Source: Planctomycetota bacterium
GTDB taxonomy: Bacteria > Planctomycetota > Planctomycetia > Planctomycetales > Planctomycetaceae
DNA: 64,000 bases
NCBI GenBank assembly: GCA_023417655.1
Contig: JAEZFD010000013.1
Span: forward strand, 1-64,000
Reading direction: 5' to 3'
Shown: positions 1-7,577 of the stretch, piece after piece
Layout of the letters: each line of letters begins with the position of its first letter
Position numbering within the stretch: position 1 is the stretch's first letter
The notes under the pieces: generated by a model
The model's database searches: none
What the model was told of the DNA's origin: nothing
What the model saw: only the letters and a program-made list of their open reading frames with translations
Position numbers and translations under genes: made by a program

Positions 1-108
1 GTGCGATGGTATGACCTTCGCTCTGGTGAAGTGTCTGCCGTCTTCGTCCGTTTGCGGTTGGGGCTCGATCATTGGGGGACCCCGGCCGCGAATGGATGAA
101 GACGGCAC

Positions 109-1209
109 ATGGACCAAGACGCGTCGCTCCCTGAACATGGACGTTACGACATGGGGCCAAGGCAGAATTTACAATCGCGGTCTCTTCGATTTCCTGAGGT
201 TCGAGAGTGGGTGGTTAATCAACTGGATCACGGCGCATCCCTGATCTCCGTGGGGTTCGCAGTGTCGCTGCTGTCTTTCGCGGAGGACCTGGCCGATTGT
301 TGTGATTTCGATATCAGTGGGGTGCCGGTCCCTGGGCAGACTGCGGACTGGCAGCGGTTCTGGAAGTCCTCATCCCAGTGCTGGCGAAAGTGCCTGGAAG
401 AAGTGGATCCTATGCTTGCAGGCGATATTCAGAGCTTTCAGGCAGCAGGGGGACTGGCATCGCCGTACTCACTCGTCCCAGTACTGACCACGGCCACCGT
501 CTTACGGCGTCATGCGCTGGGACGTTGGTTACAGAGACAGAACCGACTCGCCCAACGTGAGTTCTTACACCACCTGGACAACATCATCACCGGGCCTGCC
601 GAAGAGGCTGTCCACGAGATTGATCTGCAACACCAGCACTCGCTGCTGTTCTTAGCTCGCGTTTACTTTCCGGCTTTAGCGCGATTTGGTCTCCCTCCCG
701 ACGTTCTTTATCGACAGGCGGCGCAGGGAGATTTCCAGTCACTCGAACGTCTGCTGGCACTCGATCCCTCAGCGGAGTCACTGCCAGAGATTCGTGAGGT
801 GCTCTGGAACTTCTTCCGGACAAAGAGACCATCTCCGTTAGCACGTGCACGCTCCCAAGTCGTCCGCACGCTGGGATTCAAACGCCGCTCGTGCAAAACG
901 CAGATGATGGCCTGGATCCGGGACTATTCCCGCTTGTTAGCCAAGGCAATCACTCCTTCTGTCTCGCGTTTCCTACAGGGAGCCTTTGGAATCTGTATTC
1001 GCCCAAGCCGTGCGTTCACCGTTCCTGACCTGCAACGCCTGTTTGATGCCTACGCCCGTGATCAGACGGGCTATATCGATCCCGATCTCACTGGGGCTCC
1101 CGAAGCGATCAAGAAGATGGTCGATCGCTGTGCGAAGTCGTTCCCGATCCATCACTGGGACATTTTTTGCGAGAGGAATGTCCCGATGACAGATCGAAGC
1201 TCGGCATAG
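109..1209 (+). CDS. Unknown 366-aa protein of the mobile element
   Basis: I do not recognise this family. The predicted protein is soluble with no signal peptide. It has a mildly hydrophobic N-terminal third (around residues 45-60), a central helical part with leucine-rich stretches, and a basic segment near residues 245-275 rich in Arg and Lys that might contact nucleic acid. It ends one base before the earliest possible start of the replication initiator, so the two are probably translationally coupled. Its place at the head of a rep-int module suggests a role in replication, copy control or mobilization, but nothing in the sequence proves that. The ATG at 109 is the first good start. An upstream extension past the window edge is not excluded. 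Confidence 0.6.
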   Translation: MDQDASLPEHGRYDMGPRQNLQSRSLRFPEVREWVVNQLDHGASLISVGFAVSLLSFAEDLADCCDFDISGVPVPGQTADWQRFWKSSSQCWRKCLEEVDPMLAGDIQSFQAAGGLASPYSLVPVLTTATVLRRHALGRWLQRQNRLAQREFLHHLDNIITGPAEEAVHEIDLQHQHSLLFLARVYFPALARFGLPPDVLYRQAAQGDFQSLERLLALDPSAESLPEIREVLWNFFRTKRPSPLARARSQVVRTLGFKRRSCKTQMMAWIRDYSRLLAKAITPSVSRFLQGAFGICIRPSRAFTVPDLQRLFDAYARDQTGYIDPDLTGAPEAIKKMVDRCAKSFPIHHWDIFCERNVPMTDRSSA

Positions 1210-1219
1210 CGTGCCGGGC

Positions 1220-2485
1220 ATGAAGCCCACATCGAACCTCAACGACAACGGAACACCACAACGGCCCGGGGACCGCGACTCCGCCCGCAGCGTAAGCGAG
1301 GACGGAACGCGGGCACCCGGGCCGCCTGCATTTGCTCGCCGCCCTGAGACCGGGTTGTCTGTAACACCCGGTCTCACGATTTCAGAACCGACGCAATGGG
1401 AGTTCCTTGGAGCAGGCATCGATTCTCTGGATGTCGGTCTCTACGTCGACTGGGGCAACGAAGGGCCCACTCTCTTTGAACGGCTGCAACGTGAGAAGGA
1501 GAGAGCCAAGGGAACCAAAGGGGTTCTGTTTGAAGGCACGACAGAATGCCTGGTTCTGCCGTCCGGTTCTCGCAACTACGCCTTTCATCTCCAGTACCCG
1601 GAGTTCCACCTGTTCATTGGCGAACAGGAACGCCCGATTGAAGAGACGCCGAATGTCTACGTCTCGCTGAGCTCATCGTTGTTGTGGCGAGTTTGGATGC
1701 ACGCAGCGACCGCTTCTGCCATCAGTGCGGTGCAGTCGCTGGGAGGCACGTTCCTGGGAGCCCGTCCCAGCCGCGTTGATCTGTGTGCGGATTTTCACAT
1801 CCCCGGTGGTTTAGCGCTCGACCTGTTACGACAAACCCGCGTCCCCGCCAACGACAAATACAACCATCATGAGCAGGGGGACTGCCTGGAGACCTTCTAT
1901 GCGGGACAACCGAAGTCGGACACCCGCTGCCGCATCTACGATAAAGGCAAGGAGGTCTCACGGAACGGCCTGAAACTGTGGTTCCTCGACATCTGGGGAG
2001 TGACCGATCCACAGGACATCTGGCGTGTCGAATTCCAGCTGCGTCGCAAGACGCTCAAGAAATTCGGCATCAATGACCTGGCGGGTCTGGAGACGCAGCT
2101 GCCGGGGCTGTGGGATTACCTCACCACAAAATGGTTCTCACTCCGCCACCGTTCCCAGAACCGCATCGTCACCCGTTGTGAACCACTGAACTGGTGGAAC
2201 GCTGTCACAGAAGCCGGTCGCACGTTTGGAAAACCGCTCCCGCTCCAACGAGTCGATTCCCGTCGACAAGCCGACGTCGCCTGGTACGTCTCTCACATCG
2301 CCGGATGTTTTGCCTCCATGATGGCGCGACTGGGAGTAGGAGACCTGGAAGAGGCCCTCGACGAGTCCCGTCGGCGAATGCGTCGGTACTGGGCCAGTCG
2401 CTCCTGGAACGACGCGTATGCGACTGCGTGTCTCCGAATTGGACGGGATCCGAATCCCGCACCTCCGGGAGACGTGACACCATGA
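1220..2485 (+). CDS. Replication initiation factor (Rep_trans/MobT-like)
   Basis: The 421-aa protein resembles the replication initiation factor family (PF02486), which includes rolling-circle initiators of phages and plasmids and the MobT relaxases of integrative elements. These proteins nick an origin through a tyrosine. Supporting motifs are the RVDLCADF strand near residue 183, the RIYDKGKE segment near residue 238 and the WRVEFQLRRKTLKKFGI segment near residue 271, which follow the order seen in that family. The first 60 residues are Pro- and Arg-rich and look disordered. An in-frame GTG at 1211 would add three residues; neither start has a clear ribosome site, and the gene is probably coupled to the preceding one. 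Its stop overlaps the next start as ATGA. The nicking tyrosine was not assigned. Confidence 0.7.
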   Translation: MKPTSNLNDNGTPQRPGDRDSARSVSEDGTRAPGPPAFARRPETGLSVTPGLTISEPTQWEFLGAGIDSLDVGLYVDWGNEGPTLFERLQREKERAKGTKGVLFEGTTECLVLPSGSRNYAFHLQYPEFHLFIGEQERPIEETPNVYVSLSSSLLWRVWMHAATASAISAVQSLGGTFLGARPSRVDLCADFHIPGGLALDLLRQTRVPANDKYNHHEQGDCLETFYAGQPKSDTRCRIYDKGKEVSRNGLKLWFLDIWGVTDPQDIWRVEFQLRRKTLKKFGINDLAGLETQLPGLWDYLTTKWFSLRHRSQNRIVTRCEPLNWWNAVTEAGRTFGKPLPLQRVDSRRQADVAWYVSHIAGCFASMMARLGVGDLEEALDESRRRMRRYWASRSWNDAYATACLRIGRDPNPAPPGDVTP

Positions 2486-2682
2486 CGCACGACTCCCAGG
2501 CCTCCCTCCACAACCCGAAACAGCCGCTGCCTCCCGCGACTCCCCCCTGGATCACTCCCGAACTCGTCGAACTGACGCTACGCACCTGGCAACCGTATTA
2601 CGCGCACCCGCTGACGGTCGAAGAGGCGATTGATATGATCAGGCAGGCAGGTCGCCTGTTCGATGCCTTCACCGGGAAATAG
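2482..2682 (+). CDS. Small 66-aa protein between Rep and integrase
   Basis: The start overlaps the Rep stop codon as ATGA, and the stop touches the integrase ATG, so the three genes form one translational unit. A GGGAG sequence about 10 bases upstream fits a ribosome site. After a Pro-rich N-terminal 24 residues comes a compact helical segment (WITPELVELTL, then WQPYYAHPLTVEEAIDMI). As I recall, similar small proteins with a WQPYY...LT.E.A pattern occur upstream of serine recombinases in other genomes, but I could not search for this. Its size and position make a recombination directionality factor or integrase accessory protein plausible. That is inference only; no HTH is obvious. Confidence 0.6.
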   Translation: MTHDSQASLHNPKQPLPPATPPWITPELVELTLRTWQPYYAHPLTVEEAIDMIRQAGRLFDAFTGK

Positions 2683-4215
2683 ATGATGAAGCAATTCGTC
2701 GCTCTCGCTCGTGTCAGTAGTCGGGAACAGGAACGGGAAGGCTTCAGCCTCGAAGTTCAGGAGGAGGCACTCATACGCTACGCCCACCAGGCCGGTGGTC
2801 AGATCGTCAAGTTCTTCAAGATCGCAGAGACGGCCAGCAAGGGGGAAGAGCGGAAGTCGTTCCGCGAGTTAGTCAGCTACGCCAAGAAGAATGCCTTCGC
2901 TCTGGATGGCCTGCTGTTCTACAAAGTTGATCGGGCTTCGCGAAATCTCTTCGATTATGTCGAGCTCGAACGATTGGAATCGGAGTACGAACTCCCATTC
3001 ATCTCTGTCTCGCAGCCCACCGAGAACACGCCTGCCGGTCGCATGATGCGACGCACGCTCGCTAACATGGCGAGCTTCTACACCGAGCAACAATCCGTCG
3101 ATGTCCGCGAAGGACTGGCCCGTCGGGTGAAGGAAGGCTGGTTCGTGAGCCTCGCCCCGTATGGCTACTGCAACGTCCGCAAGGAGGGCCGGGGCATCGT
3201 CGAAATTGATCCCCAACCCGCCGCCAATGTCAAACGCATCTTCCATCTCTATGCGTACGAGAACTGCACGATCGATCGAGTCGTCGAGCGGTTGAACGCG
3301 GAAGGACGCCTCTGGCGCAAGGCTCAGCCAAAGTTCCCCCGCAGTTCGATTGCCAACATCCTCAAAGATCGAGCCTACATCGGTGAGATCGAATACAAAG
3401 GGAACTGGTATCTCGGCAAGCATGAGCCACTCATCGATCGGGCGACCTGGGAGCGCGTGCAGACGCTCCTCGGCGGTCACATCTATCACGCGACCACGTT
3501 GACCTATGCCGGGCAGTTCATGACGTGCAGCCACTGCGGCCACCCGATCACCGGCGAGCTGGTCCGGAAAAAGCGGAAGGACGGCGGCGTCAACGAGCAC
3601 GTCTATTACCGCTGTGCCCGCTACACGAAACCGGGGCACCCGCGCATCCGAGTCAAGGAAGCCGAGATCGAAGCCCAGGTCATGGCGCTGTTCGACAAGA
3701 TGAAAGTCGAAGACGAATCCGTCCGGGATTGGTTCAAGGCCGTCCTCCGTTCCCAGACCAAAGATTCCCAAGCCGATTCAGCGGCTCAACGCCATGAACT
3801 CACCCGGCAGCAGACACTGCTGGCTGAACAACAGGATCGCCTGATCAACATGCGGCTGGACGATGAACTCGATCAGGAGATCTTCGCGCGAAAACACCAG
3901 CAGATCCGCGACCGCATGGCGTCGACCAAATTGCAGCTGGACGTGCTGGACCGCTCCAAGGACGAAACGGCGGAGCTCGCGGTGAAAGTGTTTGAACTCT
4001 CACAAACCCTGAAAGAGAAGTGGCTTACCGCGGACTACTCAACCAAACGTCGACTCCTCGAGATCGTCTGTTTGAACGCAGTTCTCGACGGCGTAACTCT
4101 GGTCCCTGAAATAAGAAAGCCCTTCGACCTGCTGGCCGAAGGGCTCGTTTCTGAAAAGAGTCGGAGAGACAGGATTCGAACCTGCGACCTCCTGGTCCCA
4201 AACCAGGCGCTCTAG
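2683..4215 (+). CDS. Large serine recombinase (integrase)
   Basis: This 510-aa protein is a large serine recombinase that would integrate and excise the element. The N-terminal resolvase domain (residues 4-150) has the LARVSSREQ motif with catalytic Ser12 and an FYKVDRASRN segment. A recombinase domain follows (about 160-270), then a zinc ribbon with CSHCG at 282-286 and YYRC near 312, and a coiled coil (about 365-430). Near the end is a KPFDLLAEGL motif at 479-488. Residues 493-510 are encoded antisense to tRNA-Pro, and the stop lies within the tRNA gene. The start is the first of two ATGs right after the preceding stop, with GGGA about 9 bases upstream. Serine integrases using tRNA genes are less common than tyrosine integrases. 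Confidence 0.9.
   Translation: MMKQFVALARVSSREQEREGFSLEVQEEALIRYAHQAGGQIVKFFKIAETASKGEERKSFRELVSYAKKNAFALDGLLFYKVDRASRNLFDYVELERLESEYELPFISVSQPTENTPAGRMMRRTLANMASFYTEQQSVDVREGLARRVKEGWFVSLAPYGYCNVRKEGRGIVEIDPQPAANVKRIFHLYAYENCTIDRVVERLNAEGRLWRKAQPKFPRSSIANILKDRAYIGEIEYKGNWYLGKHEPLIDRATWERVQTLLGGHIYHATTLTYAGQFMTCSHCGHPITGELVRKKRKDGGVNEHVYYRCARYTKPGHPRIRVKEAEIEAQVMALFDKMKVEDESVRDWFKAVLRSQTKDSQADSAAQRHELTRQQTLLAEQQDRLINMRLDDELDQEIFARKHQQIRDRMASTKLQLDVLDRSKDETAELAVKVFELSQTLKEKWLTADYSTKRRLLEIVCLNAVLDGVTLVPEIRKPFDLLAEGLVSEKSRRDRIRTCDLLVPNQAL
4111..4145 (-). terminator. Candidate tRNA-Pro terminator inside the integrase gene
   Basis: A perfect 9-bp inverted repeat, arms 4118-4126 and 4137-4145 with a 10-base loop, is followed on the minus strand by a T-rich tract (TTTCTTAT). 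It begins 16 bases past the tRNA-Pro 3' end, the right place to stop the tRNA transcript. On the plus strand the same bases encode the integrase motif KPFDLLAEGL. Confidence 0.6.
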
Positions 4216-4235
4216 CCAAGCTGAGCTACACTCCG
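4161..4235 (-). tRNA. tRNA-Pro (anticodon TGG)
   Basis: A complete cloverleaf can be drawn on the minus strand. The acceptor stem is CGGAGTG with CTCTCCG (one T-T mismatch at the sixth pair), followed by discriminator A. The anticodon stem CCTGG/CCAGG holds a TTTGGGA loop with anticodon TGG. The T arm is GCAGG-TTCGAAT-CCTGT. C1-G72 with A73 is typical of bacterial tRNA-Pro. The CCA end is not encoded. The integrase gene of the left-hand element overlaps the 3' part from the other strand, yet the tRNA is intact, as expected when the element restores the target on insertion. Confidence 0.95.
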
Positions 4236-4250
4236 AAAACGTGAGACGGG

Positions 4251-4278
4251 ATTCTATTGGCTTCCGTGACAGCGTCAA
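4251..4278 (-). promoter_or_regulatory. Sigma70-type promoter for tRNA-Pro
   Basis: On the minus strand TTGACG (4273-4278) and TAGAAT (4251-4256) are separated by 16 bases. The -10 box ends 15 bases before the tRNA 5' end. Spacing and position fit a vegetative promoter. Confidence 0.65.
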
Positions 4279-4618
4279 TTGCAGAAGGGGCCAGATTATT
4301 GCGATCCGCAGAATTGGTCGAAATCTGCCGATTCCCTTACGGGAGAATGGACATCAATCGACGTTGACGCCACACCCCATCAGTTAACGCAACCTCTGTC
4401 ACCGCAGCAGTCTACCAAAAACACCGGTAATCGGCATCCTGAGGAGATCGATCAGTTCCACTCGCCAGGCGAGAGAGACTTCCCCTTCATGCAGAGTGGC
4501 AGGCCTCCATGTCGGTGACCAACTTTCTCCGCACATCCAGGCACCGGAACGCCCGCTCACCTGCAGTTCCGGTACCAGTCCACTTGATCAGGCACGATTG
4601 ATTCAGACCCGACTGGTC
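4279..4618. other. Non-coding stretch beyond the element
   Basis: No convincing gene. A 79-codon frame at 4279-4518 has no ribosome site or recognisable protein features. The tRNA-Pro promoter lies at its left border; otherwise I see nothing. Confidence 0.5.
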
Positions 4619-4951
4619 CTAGAACTCTTCATCATCGTCTTCGAAGTCATCGAAGTCGTCATCATCATCGTCGTCGTCATCTTCATCGTCGAATTCGTCG
4701 TCGTCGTCTTCGAGATCGTCATCCTCGAAGCCTTCGTCCTCAAAGTCTTCATCGTCGAATTCTTCGTCTTCGAAGTCGTCTTCGAACTCTTCGTCCTCGA
4801 AGTCTTCGTCTTCATCGCCGGCCTCTTCGATTTCCTCTTCCGCATCATCATCGATTGCGGCCTGGAGGTCGACTTTCCGGACATCATCTTCGAGAGAGAT
4901 TGCCGTTTCCCAAGGGTTCCGAACGGAACGTGAAAAGATCGTCATCGTCAT
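4619..4951 (-). CDS. Poly-acidic protein with DDE/FED repeats
   Basis: The 110-aa product has a normal-looking N-terminal third (MTMTIFSRSVRNPWETAIS, then a VRKVDLQAAIDDDAEEE stretch). From about residue 36 it is almost only Asp and Glu with regularly placed Phe, in repeats of the type (F-E/D-D-E/D). A GAAGG sequence 10-15 bases upstream supports the start, and a second ATG two codons later is also possible. The acidic tail must be disordered. The ordered start, with its Asn-Pro-Trp-Glu segment, is the part most likely to be conserved and argues that this is a gene and not merely a triplet repeat. The function is unknown; poly-acidic tails often bind basic partners or divalent cations. The neighbouring 610-aa protein is also disordered and charged. 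Confidence 0.6.
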   Translation of the reverse strand: MTMTIFSRSVRNPWETAISLEDDVRKVDLQAAIDDDAEEEIEEAGDEDEDFEDEEFEDDFEDEEFDDEDFEDEGFEDDDLEDDDDEFDDEDDDDDDDDDFDDFEDDDEEF

Positions 4952-5467
4952 GGTTAAAGGGCCTTCTGTAGCTCGTGCTGCAATGCACCTGTTTGGGACG
5001 ACCGCGTACCCGTCGAAATATTACCGGGAAAATTCGGCTTCCAGCGAACAGTCAGTTTTCGTGTTTGTTACGCGGGTCGATACCGGATTAAAAAGTTCGT
5101 GTCAAGCAGCCGGATCGGACTTTTCAAAACACCCGCCGACTCCTCCCGAAATTCTCAAAAACTGGAGGATGAAGGGAAGGCCTTCTTCCTGACACGTCAC
5201 CTCTCCCGGTGCCGACGACCAAAAGGTTGTCATAATCGACGAGACTGGACTCGTCTATTGTGACTGTCCGAAATTTCGTGGACTTTACCGTTCCGAAATT
5301 GTTCGGCAGCAATCACCTGCTACTTGAATTGCAATCCGGGGACACTTTGAGAAACGCGAAAGTTTCAGGAAGCGACTCTTCCCTGCACGATCGCTTCGCG
5401 TTTCCCCAGACAAAGTGGATTTACGGCAATCTTGCAAGTCAGGTGATCTGCGCGGTAATGTTTTGGG
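4952..5467. other. Intergenic region with small repeats
   Basis: This lies between the divergent poly-acidic gene and the 610-aa gene, so it should carry both promoters, but I cannot place them confidently. It holds a 6-bp stem inverted repeat (GACGAG/CTCGTC, 5238-5255) and two direct copies of TCCGAAATT (5267-5275 and 5292-5300), 25 bases apart. A regulator-binding role is possible but unproven. Confidence 0.4.
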
Positions 5468-7300
5468 ATGAGCTCCAAATTTCCGAAAACGCCGTCCGAC
5501 GAAAACCTCCAGTCACTGGCCCATGATCTGCTGGGTGTGGATCTAAACGCCCCTGCCGATCTCGATGAACCATTCGATGTCGATGGTCTCGGACTGGATG
5601 ACCTTGGATTTGGAGGACCGTCCGAGTCCCCTGCTCCCGCCCGAAGTGAGGAGCCGACTCCTCCAGCGGCTGCCGCAGTCGAAAGTGATTCCGGGGACGA
5701 TCCGCTCGCCTGGATCGTTAAAGCCTCGCGGAATCCTTCCAAGCCGGCAGAGACTCGTCCTCGGGTCGAAACGCCGATTGAAATCGATAACTGGGACGAT
5801 GACGATTTCGGAGCCGGGATTCTCGAAGTCCCAGTGAAATCAACGCCTGTCCCTCCCGCACCTGCGGCTGTTCGGGAAACCGCCGACCGAAGCCCACGAG
5901 AACAGAGCATCGAGCCCGAAGATGACTTCGGAGCTGAATTCGAAGAAGTGGATGAAATTGAAATCGAGGAAGAACTGAGTCTTTCCGTCGAAAGTACGGA
6001 TGAGGACGAGTCGCTCGAATTCGGGGCAGAAGAACCGGAAGTAGAAGAAGCGTCTCCCCGTCGTGGTCGCCAGCAGATTACTCGCGATGCCGGGTATTGG
6101 GACGCACTGGAAGGGTGGAACGAGTGGGAAGACAAACCTGCTCCTGCCGCTCGCAACGAAGAGACTCGTGATTCCTCCGATCGACGTGGGCGACGGTCAC
6201 GTGGCGATCGGCGTCCGCGCCGCGACAATGATTCGGGTTCAGGTCGCCGATCCGAACGCTCGGAACGTCCTGCACAGGAGCAGGCCGAACGTCCAACACC
6301 GCAACGGAGCGAAGCACGCGAAGAGGCGCCTGCCTCCAACGAACGCCGCGGCCGACGGGATCGATCCGCTCCACAGGCCGCCCCGCAGGAAGAGCGTCCC
6401 CGTCGCGAACCGGCTCGACAGGAAGAACAGTCAATTAAAGAAGAGCCACGCCGCGAAGGCCGTCGCGGTTCAGGCCGTTCACGAGGACGTGATCGCAACC
6501 GGGAAGGCGCGAACCGCGAAGTTGCTGCTGAATCACGCCCCGTTGAGCCAGTTGCAGATTCGCCAGCACCGCAGAAATCAGGCCGTGATCGGGCCGAGGG
6601 TCGCACTCCTGCCGCCGAGGAGGAATCAGGCCGATCACGTCGTCGGGGGTCACGTAATGACCGCCGAGGAAGTGGCCACGGTGGGCGAGAACAGGAACGC
6701 CCCATCGAGGAACCCGTTCAGCTCTCGCAGGAATCTGATGACGATTTCGGAGGCGGGATCTTCGTAGAGCCCGTCCAGGAAAGTCGTAATCGCCGCCGGA
6801 CGCCTCCCCCCCCTGCTCCAATCGTCCATGACGACTTCGGGGACGACGAAGAAGACTTCATCGAAGACGAATTCGTCGCGGAGGAAGTCGTCGAGGACAT
6901 CCCAGCCGCCGCTGAAGGCGACGATTTTGGCGCCGGACTGGAACTGGAAGCTCCTCGCACTCGCCGGCGTCCACCCCCATCCGGACGTCGCCCCGCACCG
7001 GCTCAGTCACCATCAGGATCACGACGTGGTCCACGTCAGGAGCGTCCTCGCGCAGAGAGCCGCGCCGAGAGCAATGTCGAAACACGGCGTTCCGATGTGG
7101 ATGAGCTTCTTCCTGCAGTCGACCCGGAGAAATATGCAGGCGTACCAACTTGGGAACACGCTATTTCCCTGCTCGTAAAAAAGCAGCCTCGCTCGTCCAG
7201 CGGCCCACGCCGAGGGGGCGGAGGAGGAGGTCGAGGTGGCGATGAACGACGGCGTCGAGGCAACGGACGCGGGAATCGGAACGGTGGCGGAAGCCGCTAG
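5468..7300 (+). CDS. Disordered DDFG-repeat protein with RGG tail
   Basis: The 610-aa product is almost wholly low complexity. The first 220 residues are acidic, the middle (about 225-420) is rich in Arg, Glu, Ser and Pro, and the last 35 residues are Gly/Arg-rich with RGG-like clusters. A DDFG-type motif recurs five times (near residues 112, 152, 423, 455 and 485), usually followed by GAG or GGG and a hydrophobic residue. Just before the tail is a short ordered segment (PEKYAGVPTWEHAISLLVKK). That combination resembles the RNA-binding C-terminal extensions of proteins such as RNase E, but no catalytic domain is present. I infer a scaffold or RNA/ribonucleoprotein-associated protein. The ATG at 5468 has only a weak ribosome site. 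Confidence 0.75.
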   Translation: MSSKFPKTPSDENLQSLAHDLLGVDLNAPADLDEPFDVDGLGLDDLGFGGPSESPAPARSEEPTPPAAAAVESDSGDDPLAWIVKASRNPSKPAETRPRVETPIEIDNWDDDDFGAGILEVPVKSTPVPPAPAAVRETADRSPREQSIEPEDDFGAEFEEVDEIEIEEELSLSVESTDEDESLEFGAEEPEVEEASPRRGRQQITRDAGYWDALEGWNEWEDKPAPAARNEETRDSSDRRGRRSRGDRRPRRDNDSGSGRRSERSERPAQEQAERPTPQRSEAREEAPASNERRGRRDRSAPQAAPQEERPRREPARQEEQSIKEEPRREGRRGSGRSRGRDRNREGANREVAAESRPVEPVADSPAPQKSGRDRAEGRTPAAEEESGRSRRRGSRNDRRGSGHGGREQERPIEEPVQLSQESDDDFGGGIFVEPVQESRNRRRTPPPPAPIVHDDFGDDEEDFIEDEFVAEEVVEDIPAAAEGDDFGAGLELEAPRTRRRPPPSGRRPAPAQSPSGSRRGPRQERPRAESRAESNVETRRSDVDELLPAVDPEKYAGVPTWEHAISLLVKKQPRSSSGPRRGGGGGGRGGDERRRRGNGRGNRNGGGSR

Positions 7301-7323
7301 ATCAACTTGCGAATCGGCTTTCC

Positions 7324-7356
7324 TACCCCCTCGAACACGGGGGGCCGTTTTGCCAG
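7324..7356 (+). terminator. Weak candidate terminator after the DDFG protein
   Basis: A run of C (CCCCC) and a run of G (GGGGG) about eight bases apart can pair, followed by CCGTTTTGCC. The T run is short, so this is tentative. Confidence 0.3.
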
Positions 7357-7577
7357 AGGAAGGTTGATTCGCGTTCGCACCGGTCTCGCAAACAGCTCTC
7401 AAACGATCAGTCTCCCTCTTCCGGCTACTCGTTGAGCGGGAGGAATGACTGGCGTCAGTTTGGCGTGTCAGTCGGCAAAGCTGAATCTGGCCCAACGTCT
7501 GCAGGAGAAAGCTCCTCCAGGAACTGATGCGTTTGGGACTTGGATTGAGCACGTCGATTCCCGGAGCGGAATGCCCC

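Larger units (their letters stand above)
1..4215. mobile_element. Right end of an integrated element in tRNA-Pro
   Basis: Four tightly packed plus-strand genes form one unit: an unknown 366-aa protein, a Rep_trans-like initiator, a 66-aa ORF and a large serine recombinase. Gaps are a few bases or overlaps, as in TAG-(1 nt)-GTG, ATGA and TAG-ATG. The recombinase reading frame enters the 3' part of an intact tRNA-Pro gene on the other strand, so the right boundary is at or near that tRNA. The left boundary is outside the window. The gene set (Rep or MobT-like protein plus integrase, with no structural or conjugation genes visible) suggests a mobilizable or plasmid-like integrative element. A phage remnant is also possible. 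The exact crossover point cannot be read without the empty site. Confidence 0.7.

Noticed and set aside
4619..4830. Triplet-rich tract that could suggest a CRISPR-like or tandem repeat array
   Set aside because: There are no fixed repeats separated by unique spacers; it is imperfect GAA/GAC-type codon repetition.
4496..4933. A plus-strand frame rich in Val, Ile and Phe that could look like a membrane protein
   Set aside because: It is the complement of the Asp/Glu tract; hydrophobicity is an artefact of reading the acidic repeat backwards.
5365..6705. A 446-codon Ser/Arg-rich minus-strand frame
   Set aside because: Shadow of the DDFG/RGG protein; its Ser/Arg bias follows from the Asp/Glu/Arg codons opposite.
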